DNA of 42,840 nt, from NCBI GenBank assembly GCA_020721965.1, contig DYLS01000027.1, positions 3,932 to 46,771 on the forward strand, given 5' to 3'. The notes beneath the pieces are model-generated. The model saw only the letters and a list, made by a program, of their open reading frames with translations, made no database searches and was not told the DNA's origin. Positions 34,349 through 41,774 of the stretch are shown in pieces. Source of the stretch: Blastopirellula marina. Its GTDB lineage: Bacteria > Planctomycetota > Planctomycetia > Pirellulales > Thermoguttaceae. Numbering within the stretch: the first letter of the stretch is position 1; each line of letters begins with the position of its first letter. The position numbers and the translations under genes are program-made.

Positions 34349-34795
34349 TTATGTGTATTCCCAAACTGGCTCGTTATTTAAAATACGGCGGATCTGTTCG
34401 GGGAAGCGGTCTGGGTCGAGCGGCTTGCCGAGAAACCCATCGAAGCCCGATTCGCGCGCCTTTCGCATCTGTTCCTCGCTGGCCTCCGCTGTGACCGCCA
34501 CAATGGGGATGGATTTCAAATGTTCGGCTGAGCGGATCTTTTTGAGCGCGCCGTACCCGTCTTCATATGGCAGGCGGATGTCCATCAAAATCAGGTCGAG
34601 GTGGGGGAGCGTGTCGGCATATTCCACCACTTCGTAGCCTGAAGTTTTCCACTCGCAATGGATTCCCAGATAGCCCAACATGCGCGCGATCAGCACGAAA
34701 TTGGACACATTGTCCTCCACCACCAGGACGGTGGTGTCACTGGAGATATTTTTTTTGTGCGCGGGCTGGGCTTCGATATCGGTTGAATTAGTCAT
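34349..34795 (-). CDS. Stand-alone response-regulator receiver protein
   Basis: A 148-residue protein: about 20 polar residues, then a single REC domain (VVEDNVSN acid pair, phospho-acceptor D72 in LILMDIRLPYEDG, VAVTAEAS switch, GKPLDPD lysine). There is no DNA-binding or enzymatic domain, as in phosphorelay shuttles of the Spo0F/DivK/CheY kind. The ATG at 34795 is chosen because it overlaps the previous stop in the 8-bp element ATGACTAA. An upstream in-frame start at 34822 lies inside the preceding gene. Six bases separate it from the first sensor gene. Likely a phospho-acceptor for the hybrid kinase of this block. Confidence 0.88.
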   Translation of the reverse strand: MTNSTDIEAQPAHKKNISSDTTVLVVEDNVSNFVLIARMLGYLGIHCEWKTSGYEVVEYADTLPHLDLILMDIRLPYEDGYGALKKIRSAEHLKSIPIVAVTAEASEEQMRKARESGFDGFLGKPLDPDRFPEQIRRILNNEPVWEYT

Positions 34796-35174
34796 TGGAT
34801 TGCCTCGCCAGGAATCGGTCAATCTGCTGGGACAGGGTGTCGATGTCGATCGGCTTTTGGATATACCCGTCGCACCCAGCTTCGAGCGATTTCTCCCGGT
34901 CGCCGCGCATCACATTCGCGGTGACCGCCACGATCGGCACGTTGGCAAACCCCGGGGTGGCTTTGATGCGGGCGGTCAGGGCGTAGCCATCCATATCGGG
35001 CATGTTGATGTCCATCAGGATCAGGTTTGGACGTACCGAGTGAATTTTTCGCAGGGCATCCTCCGCGTTGGCGGCTTCGGCCATGATGTAACCTTCAGCC
35101 TCCAGCACGCGGCGGATGAGATTGCGGTTGTCGTGGTTGTCTTCCACGTACAGGATGATACTTTTTTCAGTCAT
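34788..35174 (-). CDS. Stand-alone response-regulator receiver protein (DivK-like)
   Basis: A 128-residue single REC domain: YVEDNHDNR acid pair, phospho-acceptor D55 in LILMDINMPDMDG, VAVTANVMRGD switch, IQKPID lysine. The MDINMPDMDGY and KPID forms are typical of DivK-like and polar-localisation regulators. The start at 35174 has GGAG about 8 bp upstream; the frame is open further but without homology. It is the first gene of the minus-strand block and lies downstream of the tRNA-Gly terminator, so a promoter should exist between 35175 and 35240, though I could not define one confidently. Confidence 0.88.
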   Translation of the reverse strand: MTEKSIILYVEDNHDNRNLIRRVLEAEGYIMAEAANAEDALRKIHSVRPNLILMDINMPDMDGYALTARIKATPGFANVPIVAVTANVMRGDREKSLEAGCDGYIQKPIDIDTLSQQIDRFLARQSND

Positions 35175-35232
35175 ATGCGCTCCGAGGGTGATTTTAACAG
35201 TCGGGAAAAAATCTTTCATAACAGCACCCTTG

Positions 35233-35269
35233 CAAAACAAAAACGCCAGGTCGGAAGGGCCTGGCGTTT
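35233..35269 (-). terminator. Intrinsic terminator after tRNA-Gly
   Basis: On the minus strand: a perfect 10-bp stem AAACGCCAGG / CCTGGCGTTT with a 9-nt loop, followed by TTGTTTTG. It directly follows the 3' end of the tRNA gene and separates it from the signalling block. Confidence 0.8.
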
Positions 35270-35270
35270 G

Positions 35271-35342
35271 AGCGGGTGATGGGACTCGAACCCACGATAT
35301 TTTGCTTGGGAAGCAAACGTTCTACCACTGAACTACACCCGC
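35271..35342 (-). tRNA. tRNA-Gly (anticodon CCC)
   Basis: Read on the minus strand, the 72-nt cloverleaf is complete. The acceptor stem is GCGGGTG/CACCCGC with discriminator T, and the D-arm contains AGTTCAGTGGTAGAAC. The anticodon stem TTTGC/GCAAA encloses the loop TTCCCAA (anticodon CCC, reading GGG), and the T-arm is GTGGG-TTCGAGT-CCCAT (five base pairs, with one G-T). CCA is not encoded. An intrinsic terminator follows immediately. Confidence 0.95.
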
Positions 35343-35379
35343 TTGCAGGCTGGGATTATAGTCAGCGAGAGGGGGTGTG

Positions 35380-36378
35380 TCAAGCGCCGCGTTGGAGCAG
35401 TTTATCGGCCAGTTGTTTTAGCGACTCGCCCGCCTCGCCCTGCGGATTGGCGACGCGCAGATTCTCCAGCGCGAGATCGGTCATCTGACGGGCCGCGTCC
35501 TGCGCGGACGTTCGAGCGGACTCTGTTTCGAGGAGCGCCGCCAACGCCCGAACCTCCTCGGCGTGGATCGGTCCCTGCCGCCAGCGTTTGGCGAACTCGC
35601 CATTCTTCTCCAGCCCGAACAGCACGGGCAGAGACTTCTTGCCGTCCACCAGGTCGCTCGCGGCGGATTTTCCCGTCAGCGCTTCGTCGCCCCAGATGCC
35701 GAGGATGTCGTCCTGCACCTGGAAGGCGAGGCCGAGGTAGTGACCGAACGCGCGGTACGCCTCCTGCCGCGTCTCGTCCGCGCCGCCGAGCAACGCGCCG
35801 AGCTGACAGCAGGCCGCGATCAGCGCGGCAGTCTTTCCGCTCACCATCGGCCAGTAATCCGCCACGCCCAGGTCGGTGCGCGCTTCGTAGGAGATGTCGA
35901 GGAATTGGCCGCGCGTCAGGTCGAGGCAGGTGGCGTGGAGAATCTTCGCGGCGCGGAGAACGATGGGGGCGGGGTAGTCCGCTTCAAGGTCGGTAAGAGC
36001 GAGGTTCGAGAGGACGAAGAGTCCGTCGCCCGCGTTGACTCCCTGGGCGAGTCCCCACTTCTTCCAGACGGTCGTCCGCCCGCGGCGCTTTTCGCCGTTG
36101 TCTTCGATGTCGTCGTGGACGAGCGAGAAGTTGTGAACGAGTTCCACCGCGGCCGCGGCGGGTAGCGCAAATTGCCAATTTGCGCCACAGGAAGCCGTGG
36201 TTAGTAAAACGATCAACGGGCGGATACGTTTGCCTGTGGCTTCGGGGCCAGCGCCCTCGCCCGTCCATCCCATGTGGTAGGTGAGCATCTCGTGGAAGTT
36301 TTTTGCGCGCGGCTCGTCGAGGCGGGCGACTTGCTTTTGGAGTTCGGTCTCGATGGCGGAGAGAAATTCGGAGAGCAT
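35380..36378 (-). CDS. Polyprenyl diphosphate synthase (all-trans, class I)
   Basis: A 332-residue isoprenyl diphosphate synthase. It chain-elongates allylic diphosphates with isopentenyl diphosphate. The first aspartate-rich motif region is LVHDDIEDNGEKRRG, a short DDxxD-type version, with GKRIRP upstream. The second is FQVQDDILGIWGD. The KS and KT residues (GKTAALIAACC, DLVDGKKSLPV) are in place. Product length (C15, C20 or longer) cannot be fixed by eye. The ATG at 36378 is preferred to a longer open frame that runs 31 residues further upstream without homology. It lies 112 bp downstream of fni in the same direction, a plausible isoprenoid operon supplying membrane lipids or quinone side chains. 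Confidence 0.9.
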   Translation of the reverse strand: MLSEFLSAIETELQKQVARLDEPRAKNFHEMLTYHMGWTGEGAGPEATGKRIRPLIVLLTTASCGANWQFALPAAAAVELVHNFSLVHDDIEDNGEKRRGRTTVWKKWGLAQGVNAGDGLFVLSNLALTDLEADYPAPIVLRAAKILHATCLDLTRGQFLDISYEARTDLGVADYWPMVSGKTAALIAACCQLGALLGGADETRQEAYRAFGHYLGLAFQVQDDILGIWGDEALTGKSAASDLVDGKKSLPVLFGLEKNGEFAKRWRQGPIHAEEVRALAALLETESARTSAQDAARQMTDLALENLRVANPQGEAGESLKQLADKLLQRGA

Positions 36379-36490
36379 GTTAGCTGAAGTACCTGGATTT
36401 ACTTTTATGATAGGGTAACGGTGAAGGATGTTATTCTTACACAGATCTTGTAATTGCTTACAACAGGACATTTTTTGTTCTACAAGTGGG

Positions 36491-37522
36491 CTATTGGAAT
36501 GCCAGAAGCCTGTCTGCTTTTAGGCCTTCCAGCGATCCGACTCCCGCGGCAAACATTGCGACCTCGATCTGCCTCTTCGTCAACTTCATCATCTCAATCG
36601 CTTTCTCCGTTGAGATTGCCGCGGCTTTCAGGAATTGACCTGCCATGCCGCCGAGCGTCGCGCCCAAAGCCACGCACTTGGCGATGTCGAGTCCGTCTTT
36701 GAGGCCGCCGCTGGCGAAGACGGTCATCTCGGGGACGGCCTTCTTGACATTGAGAATCGAGTCCGCGGTGGGGATGCCCCAACCCACAAACGTCGCCGCG
36801 AGTTGACGGGTGAACTCGTTGGGGGCGCGGTGCATCTCGACCTGCGACCAACTCGTCCCGCCCGCGCCTGCCACGTCAATCGCGGAGACGCCGCACTCGG
36901 CGAGCAGTTTCGCCGTCCGTTCGGAGATGCCCCAGCCGACTTCCTTGGCGATGACGGGGGTGTCCATCTTTTTGCAGATTTCTTCGATTCTTTTCGCCAG
37001 CCCCGCAAAGTTCACGTCTCCGCCAGATTGGACCGCCTCCTGGACGGGGTTGAGGTGCAGGATGAGCGCGTCGGCCTGGATCATGTCCACGGCGCGGCGG
37101 CAGTGGTCGAGCGTGTAGCCATAGTTGAGTTGGACCGCGCCGAGGTTGGCGAACAGCAAAATGTCGGGCGCGACGCGGCGGACCTGGAAGGTGGCGGCCT
37201 GCTCGGGATGTTCGAGCGCGGCGCGCTGGCTTCCGACGCCCATTGCCACGCCCACTTCCTGCGCGGCCTCGGCGAGGCGCAGGTTGATGGTCTCGGCCTC
37301 GGCTGTGCCGCCGGTCATGGAACTGATCAGGATGGGGGCGGCCAATCGTCGAGCGAACAGGCGGAGGGTCGTGTCGATGCGGTTCAAATCCAGTTCGGGT
37401 AACGCCTCATGGATAAACCGATAATTCTCGAGGCCAGTCGTCAACGCGGAGCGGACATCCTGTTCCAGATTTATCTTAATGTGGTCCAATTTTCGGTTGA
37501 CGAGTTCCGTATCTTTTTTCAT
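36491..37522 (-). CDS. fni: Isopentenyl-diphosphate delta-isomerase type 2 (FMN-dependent)
   Basis: A 343-residue TIM-barrel flavoprotein interconverting isopentenyl and dimethylallyl diphosphate using reduced FMN, Mg2+ and NADPH. Family motifs in order: RKLDHIKI near the N-terminus, ISSMTGG (about 66-72), [47 protein letters not shown] and the flavin-phosphate loop [10 protein letters not shown]. Full length for the family. It starts with ATG at 37522 and AGGA about 10 bp upstream, and is divergently transcribed from acpP with overlapping -10 regions. The polyprenyl synthase downstream fits the same pathway. Confidence 0.95.
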   Translation of the reverse strand: MKKDTELVNRKLDHIKINLEQDVRSALTTGLENYRFIHEALPELDLNRIDTTLRLFARRLAAPILISSMTGGTAEAETINLRLAEAAQEVGVAMGVGSQRAALEHPEQAATFQVRRVAPDILLFANLGAVQLNYGYTLDHCRRAVDMIQADALILHLNPVQEAVQSGGDVNFAGLAKRIEEICKKMDTPVIAKEVGWGISERTAKLLAECGVSAIDVAGAGGTSWSQVEMHRAPNEFTRQLAATFVGWGIPTADSILNVKKAVPEMTVFASGGLKDGLDIAKCVALGATLGGMAGQFLKAAAISTEKAIEMMKLTKRQIEVAMFAAGVGSLEGLKADRLLAFQ

Positions 37523-37551
37523 AAGGGGGTGTTTCCTGTCATTGAATTGGG

Positions 37552-37560
37552 CTGGTATAA
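37552..37560 (+). promoter_or_regulatory. Extended -10 promoter of acpP
   Basis: TGGTATAAT (37552-37560) is a perfect extended -10 (TGnTATAAT). No good -35 stands 17 bp upstream, as expected for extended -10 promoters. The acpP ATG is at 37604, after GGAGGAACC. Confidence 0.6.
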
Positions 37561-37583
37561 TCCAGGCCGCCTAAAATTGCCAA
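37554..37583 (-). promoter_or_regulatory. Predicted divergent promoter of fni
   Basis: On the minus strand TTGGCA (37583-37578) is followed after 17-18 bp by ATTATAC, the reverse complement of the acpP -10. The two promoters would therefore compete for the same DNA. Confidence 0.4.
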
Positions 37584-37603
37584 ATCATGCATTCGGAGGA
37601 ACC

Positions 37604-37843
37604 ATGTCTGCTAAATTCGAAGAAGTCAAAAAAGTGATCGTTGACCTGCTGGGCATTGACGACCCGTCGAAGGTGACGCCCGAAGCCCGCTTCCGCGAGG
37701 ACCTTGGGGCGGACTCGCTCGACCTGGTGGAACTCATCATGGAGTTCGAAGAGACCTTCAAGATGGAGATCTCGGATGAGGACGCCCAGAAGATCGCCAC
37801 GGTGGGCGACGCGGTCGCGTACATCGAAGCGCACGTCAAGTAG
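37604..37843 (+). CDS. acpP: Acyl carrier protein
   Basis: A 79-residue acidic four-helix protein carrying fatty-acyl intermediates on 4'-phosphopantetheine. The attachment serine is S38 in the canonical [13 protein letters not shown] helix start. The N-terminal part [12 protein letters not shown] and the C-terminal [14 protein letters not shown] are normal for the family. The ATG at 37604 has GGAGG 8 bp upstream; the frame is open further but not homologous. It is transcribed alone, ending at a strong terminator. Divergent from fni, so fatty-acid and isoprenoid supply share one control region. Confidence 0.96.
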   Translation: MSAKFEEVKKVIVDLLGIDDPSKVTPEARFREDLGADSLDLVELIMEFEETFKMEISDEDAQKIATVGDAVAYIEAHVK

Positions 37844-37867
37844 TCATCGTCGAGTGGATTATAACGT

Positions 37868-37904
37868 AGAGCCGCCTGTCATTGCGACGGGCGGCTCTTT
37901 GTGT
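37868..37904 (+). terminator. Intrinsic terminator of acpP
   Basis: A 9-bp stem AGAGCCGCC / GGCGGCTCT (37868-37876 and 37890-37898), 13-nt loop, then TTGTGTTTT. It lies 25 bp after the acpP stop codon. Confidence 0.8.
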
Positions 37905-37932
37905 TTTGGAGGGGATGGTTACCCGAGGATTT

Positions 37933-37974
37933 CAATCCAATAGGCTCAAAACTCAATTCCAAAGGCTCAAACTT
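37933..37974. repeat. Two tandem copies of a 21-bp unit
   Basis: CAATCCAATAGGCTCAAAAC and CAATTCCAAAGGCTCAAACT stand back to back (units 37933-37953 and 37954-37974), followed by a partial third start TAATCC. The shared core is GGCTCAAA. No coding potential is seen. Confidence 0.6.
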
Positions 37975-38011
37975 TAATCCTAACTCGGACAAGCCGAAAC
38001 CAAGCAGGTCA

Positions 38012-38078
38012 AACCACTGAGACACAGAGACACTGAGGAAAACTTTTTAAATCTCCGTGACTCAGTGTCTCCGTGGTT
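38012..38078. repeat. Imperfect long inverted repeat built of GAGACAC words
   Basis: The left arm starts AACCACTGAGACACAGAGAC (from 38012) and the right arm ends TCAGTGTCTCCGTGGTT (to 38078). They pair over about 22 positions with few mismatches around a 15-nt A/T-rich centre. Words of this kind (ACGGAGACACAGAG) are widely dispersed in several bacterial phyla. It abuts the transposase remnant, so it could be part of an insertion-sequence end or an independent repeat. Confidence 0.65.
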
Positions 38079-38312
38079 CAAAAGATTTTGGCTCATTGGG
38101 AATTTGAGTATTCGCCTGACTTGAAAACAGCCTATGAGTTACAGGAACAACTGACCGACATTTTTGATGAACCGATTTCTAAAAGCATTGCCGAAACAAA
38201 CATCCGTGATTGGATGGAACGAGTTTCCGCCAGTGGGGTCAAGTGTTTTGAGGCTTTCATCAAGACTTTGAACCGTCTCTGGGAACCAATTACCAATTAC
38301 TTCATTATCTGA
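38079..38312 (+). pseudogene. ISL3-type transposase fragment
   Basis: The frame reads HWEFEYSPDLKTAYELQEQL ... IRDWMERVSASGVKCFEAFI ... LNRLWEPITNYF. This matches in style the C-terminal half of ISL3-family (DDE) transposases, where a Y-x-L-x-E helix, a WM...S helix and an ExITNYF segment precede the second catalytic part. Here the frame ends right after NYFII, where intact enzymes continue with a TNG..EG.N motif, and the N-terminal two thirds are missing. So this is a dead remnant. Family assignment is by pattern memory only. Confidence 0.55.
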
Positions 38313-38473
38313 AAGTCGTTTTGAGAGAAAATCGCGCTTTTGACCTGGTTTTGCGTACTGGGTCTCTCATCAGAAGGCAATGGAGTGCCAAATTTTGTTT
38401 TCAAGAGCCAAATCTACCTGATTTCGGGCAAGTTGGTTTTAGATTTGGAATTGCTGTTGGCGCGCCGAAACCA

Positions 38474-38501
38474 TTGACTCATTTCACTTTGGTAGTAAAA
38501 T
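38474..38501 (+). promoter_or_regulatory. Promoter of the argG leader
   Basis: TTGACT (38474-38479), a 16-bp spacer, and TAAAAT (38496-38501). The predicted start (about 38508) is only a few bases before the ATG at 38512, so the first open frame would be nearly leaderless. Confidence 0.5.
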
Positions 38502-38511
38502 CGCCCTCAAT

Positions 38512-38616
38512 ATGTTTACAGCGTTTGCTCTGCCGCGTACCCGTCGTCCGAAGCCCACTTCCCAGAGAAGGTTGGGATCTTTTCGTTTGGATGACGTGAA
38601 CGCAAACGTACGCTGA
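38512..38616 (+). CDS. Putative Arg-rich leader peptide upstream of argG
   Basis: A 34-codon frame, ATG at 38512 and TGA at 38614-38616. Seven of its 34 codons are arginine, including PRTRRP (residues 8-13) and QRRLGSFR (18-25), and the last sense codon is CGC. It begins about 10 nt after a promoter -10 box and is followed 20 nt later by a strong intrinsic terminator before argG. The same RNA can fold: CAGCGTTTGC pairs with GCAAA and CGCTG, CGTCGTCC with GGATGACG, and CCCACTTC with GAAG and TGGG. This is the classical layout of attenuation by ribosome stalling at arginine codons. No ribosome-binding site is visible, so translation would be leaderless. No clear antiterminator was found. It may alternatively be a non-coding structured RNA. 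Confidence 0.4.
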   Translation: MFTAFALPRTRRPKPTSQRRLGSFRLDDVNANVR

Positions 38617-38636
38617 CACACACGCATAAGTCAACC

Positions 38637-38668
38637 AAAACAGCCCTCCTTCTCGGAGGGCTGTTTTT
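38637..38668 (+). terminator. Strong intrinsic terminator in the argG leader
   Basis: Stem CAGCCCTCC / GGAGGGCTG (38641-38649 and 38655-38663) with loop TTCTC, T-run TTTTTATTTT after it and AAAA before it. It lies inside the argG leader, 106 bp before the argG start, so it either ends a small RNA or attenuates argG. Confidence 0.8.
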
Positions 38669-38674
38669 ATTTTG

Positions 38675-38747
38675 CCCTCACCCTAACCCTCTCCCTTCGG
38701 GAGAGGGGACTCCCTTCCCCTTTCGGGGGAAGGGTTGGGGATGAGGG
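38675..38747. repeat. REP-like nested palindrome in the argG 5' region
   Basis: The outer arms are CCCTCACCCTAACCC (38675-38689) and GGGTTGGGGATGAGGG (38732-38747). Inside are two small hairpins, CTCTCCC-TTC-GGGAGAG and TTCCCC-TTTC-GGGGGAA. It lies between the leader terminator and the argG ribosome-binding site (GGAG at 38766-38769). A shorter relative is inserted within argH. Confidence 0.8.
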
Positions 38748-38774
38748 AGAGAACATAACAAACAAGGAGTAGTG

Positions 38775-40049
<1,275 letters not shown>

Positions 40050-40116
40050 GTAAACACGTACACAAGTACACACGTAGATAAAGCATGTTTACCTGTGTAC
40101 TTGTATACCTGTGTAC
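40050..40116. repeat. Long hairpin of GTACAC words right after the argG stop
   Basis: The left arm 40050-40079 (TAAACACGTACACAAGTACA within it) and the right arm 40087-40116 (ACCTGTGTACTTGTATACCT within it) are inverted copies with about 23 of 30 positions pairing. The element begins at the base following the argG TAG and ends 15 bp before argH. There is no T-run, so it is not an ordinary terminator. Confidence 0.8.
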
Positions 40117-40130
40117 GAAAGGATTTTCAC

Positions 40131-41540
40131 ATGACTCTCTGGGGCGGAAGATTTACTCAATCACTAGACTCACTCGCGTGGGCGCTCAACGCGTCCCTGC
40201 CTGTTGACCAACGTTTGGCGATTCAGGATGTGGATGGAAGTCTCGCGTGGGCGGATGCGATTCATAAGGCAGGCATTCTTTCGGATGAAGAGCACGCTTC
40301 GATCTCCCTCGGGCTTGCCACCGTTAAAGAAGAGTTTTCTTCGGGTGAGTTTTCCTTCGTCCCCTCCGACGAGGACATTCACACGGCCGTCGAGCGCCGC
40401 CTCACCGAGTTGATCGGCGTGACCGCTGGCAAACTCCACACGGGGCGCAGCCGCAACGATCAGGTCGCCACTGACTTTCGTTTATGGATGTTGGGAACCA
40501 TTCCTTTGTTGGAGGCCGCGTTGAAGGATTTGCAGTCCGCGTTGGTTGAGCAAGCCGAAGCCGCTTTCCCTCACACCAACCCCTCTCCCTTAGGGAGAGG
40601 GGCAAGAGGTGAGGGAGAACCCATCCTCATGCCAGGCTATACCCACCTGCAAAGAGCCCAGCCGATTTTGCTCGCGCACTGGTGGCTGAGTCATTACTGG
40701 CCCTTGCAACGTGATCGCGCACGGCTCAACGACTTGACCGCCCGTGTTTCTATCCTGCCGTTGGGTTCTGGTGCATTGGCTGGCACGCCTATTCCCGTTG
40801 ACCGCGTCGCATTGGCTGAGTCACTTGGCTTTGCGGAGCCTTCGCCCAACAGCCTCGACTCTGTTTCAGACAGAGACTTCGCCGCCGAATATTTATTCTG
40901 CGCGACGATGACGGGAATCCACTTGAGCAAACTGGCAGAGCAGATTGTTTTGTTCACAAGTTCTGAATTCGATTTCTTTGAGTTGTCAGATGCCTTCTCA
41001 ACGGGCTCAAGCCTGATGCCGCAGAAAAAGAATCCCGATGTGTTCGAGTTGACACGCGGCAAGGCTGGCACGTTGCTCGGTTTGCTCACAGGGTTGCTGG
41101 CGACGCTCAAAGGATTGCCCTCGACCTACGATAAAGATTTGCAGGAAGATAAAGCGCCTGTTTTTGCGGCAACCGATACTTTGCTTGCGATTCTGCCTGT
41201 CATCGCTGGCGCATTGCGAACCATCACGGTCAAAGCGGAACGAATGCGGAGCGCCATTGATGCCACGATGATGGCAACAGATTTGGCAGATTATCTGGTC
41301 GAGAAAGATGTTCCATTTCGTAAGGCGCATGAGTTGGCGGGAAAAGCTGTCCGTGCGGCGGGGGAGAAGAAAGTTTCGTTGGAGAAAATGCCGCTCGAAG
41401 CGTATCAGGCAATCGGTCCGTTTGAAGCGGATGTGGTTCAGGTGTTCGACCCGCTGAGATCCGTCGAAAAGAGAAATGCGATTGGCGGCACGAGTCTCCA
41501 ATCTGTAAAAGATCAAATACAAAAAATCAAAGGAGTATAA
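40131..41540 (+). CDS. argH: Argininosuccinate lyase with an in-frame repeat insertion
   Basis: A 469-residue member of the fumarase/aspartase superfamily that splits argininosuccinate into arginine and fumarate. MTLWGGRFTQSLD is the usual start, followed by EDIHTAVERRLTE, the HTGRSRNDQVATDFRLW block, MPGYTHLQRAQPI and the signature loop GSSLMPQKKNPD. Residues about 149-166 (PHTNPSPLGRGARGEGEP) are not part of the family. They are encoded by a 51-bp palindrome (40566-40616) and lie between the helix ending VEQAEA and MPGYTHLQ, probably in a surface loop, so the enzyme may still work. AAGGA precedes the ATG by about 10 bp; an upstream frame extension is ignored. Confidence 0.96.
   Translation: MTLWGGRFTQSLDSLAWALNASLPVDQRLAIQDVDGSLAWADAIHKAGILSDEEHASISLGLATVKEEFSSGEFSFVPSDEDIHTAVERRLTELIGVTAGKLHTGRSRNDQVATDFRLWMLGTIPLLEAALKDLQSALVEQAEAAFPHTNPSPLGRGARGEGEPILMPGYTHLQRAQPILLAHWWLSHYWPLQRDRARLNDLTARVSILPLGSGALAGTPIPVDRVALAESLGFAEPSPNSLDSVSDRDFAAEYLFCATMTGIHLSKLAEQIVLFTSSEFDFFELSDAFSTGSSLMPQKKNPDVFELTRGKAGTLLGLLTGLLATLKGLPSTYDKDLQEDKAPVFAATDTLLAILPVIAGALRTITVKAERMRSAIDATMMATDLADYLVEKDVPFRKAHELAGKAVRAAGEKKVSLEKMPLEAYQAIGPFEADVVQVFDPLRSVEKRNAIGGTSLQSVKDQIQKIKGV
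40566..40616. repeat. REP-like palindrome inserted inside argH
   Basis: The inner stem CCCCTCTCCCT / AGGGAGAGGGG (40580-40590 with 40592-40602) and the outer stem CCCTCAC / GTGAGGG (40568-40574 with 40609-40615) give a 51-bp element, a multiple of three, so the reading frame is preserved. The sequence family is the same as the larger palindrome in front of argG (38675-38747). Confidence 0.85.
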
Positions 41541-41542
41541 AA

Positions 41543-41713
41543 ATGGCTACTGTAACTTGTCCCGAATGTGAGGCTCAGATCGAGTTGGCGGCTGGAACCG
41601 AAGTCGGTGAAATTATTGTCTGCTCGGATTGCGGCGTGGATTTGGAAGTGACCGCGCTCGACCCCGCGGCGATCCAGCTCGCGCCGATGGAACAGGAAGA
41701 TTGGGGAGAATAG
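41543..41713 (+). CDS. lysW: LysW amino-group carrier protein
   Basis: A 56-residue acidic zinc-ribbon protein: C6xxC9 and C27xxC30, ending in the diagnostic EDWGE. In LysW systems the gamma-carboxyl of the C-terminal Glu is joined to the amino group of alpha-aminoadipate (lysine route) or glutamate (ornithine/arginine route), protecting it during the later steps. Sequence: MATVTCPECEAQIELA at the start, VEVTALDPAA-type middle (LEVTALDPAAIQLAP), and the acidic tail. GGAG lies 8 bp upstream, only 2 bp separate it from argH, and lysX follows after a hairpin. Being next to argG and argH, it could serve arginine as well as lysine synthesis. Confidence 0.95.
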   Translation: MATVTCPECEAQIELAAGTEVGEIIVCSDCGVDLEVTALDPAAIQLAPMEQEDWGE

Positions 41714-41718
41714 TGTTA

Positions 41719-41758
41719 CGTGTTGCGTGTTTCGTTGAATGACGGAACACGCAACACG
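41719..41758. repeat. Near-perfect hairpin of CGTGTTG words after the lysW stop
   Basis: CGTGTTGCGTGTTTCGT (41719-41735) pairs with ACGGAACACGCAACACG (41742-41758) with a single mismatch across 17 positions. It begins within the bases following the lysW TAG and ends shortly before the lysX ribosome-binding site CGGAG (41764-41768). No T-run. Confidence 0.85.
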
Positions 41759-41774
41759 CTGCACGGAGATGATT

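Noticed and set aside
37409-37603. N-terminal extension of the acyl carrier protein
   Set aside because: The extra 65 codons lie across the divergent promoter and lack homology; the GGAGG site fits the ATG at 37604.
38512-38668. 6S RNA or SRP RNA
   Set aside because: The stems do not show the central bubble of 6S or the GGAA-capped SRP core; the coding and attenuation reading explains more of the region.
40050-40116. Rho-independent terminator after argG
   Set aside because: Long imperfect arms without a T-run, and argH follows at once with a good ribosome-binding site.
40131-41540. Frameshift or pseudogene call for argH because of the odd Gly/Arg-rich stretch
   Set aside because: The insertion is 51 bp, a multiple of three, and all catalytic motifs before and after it are intact.
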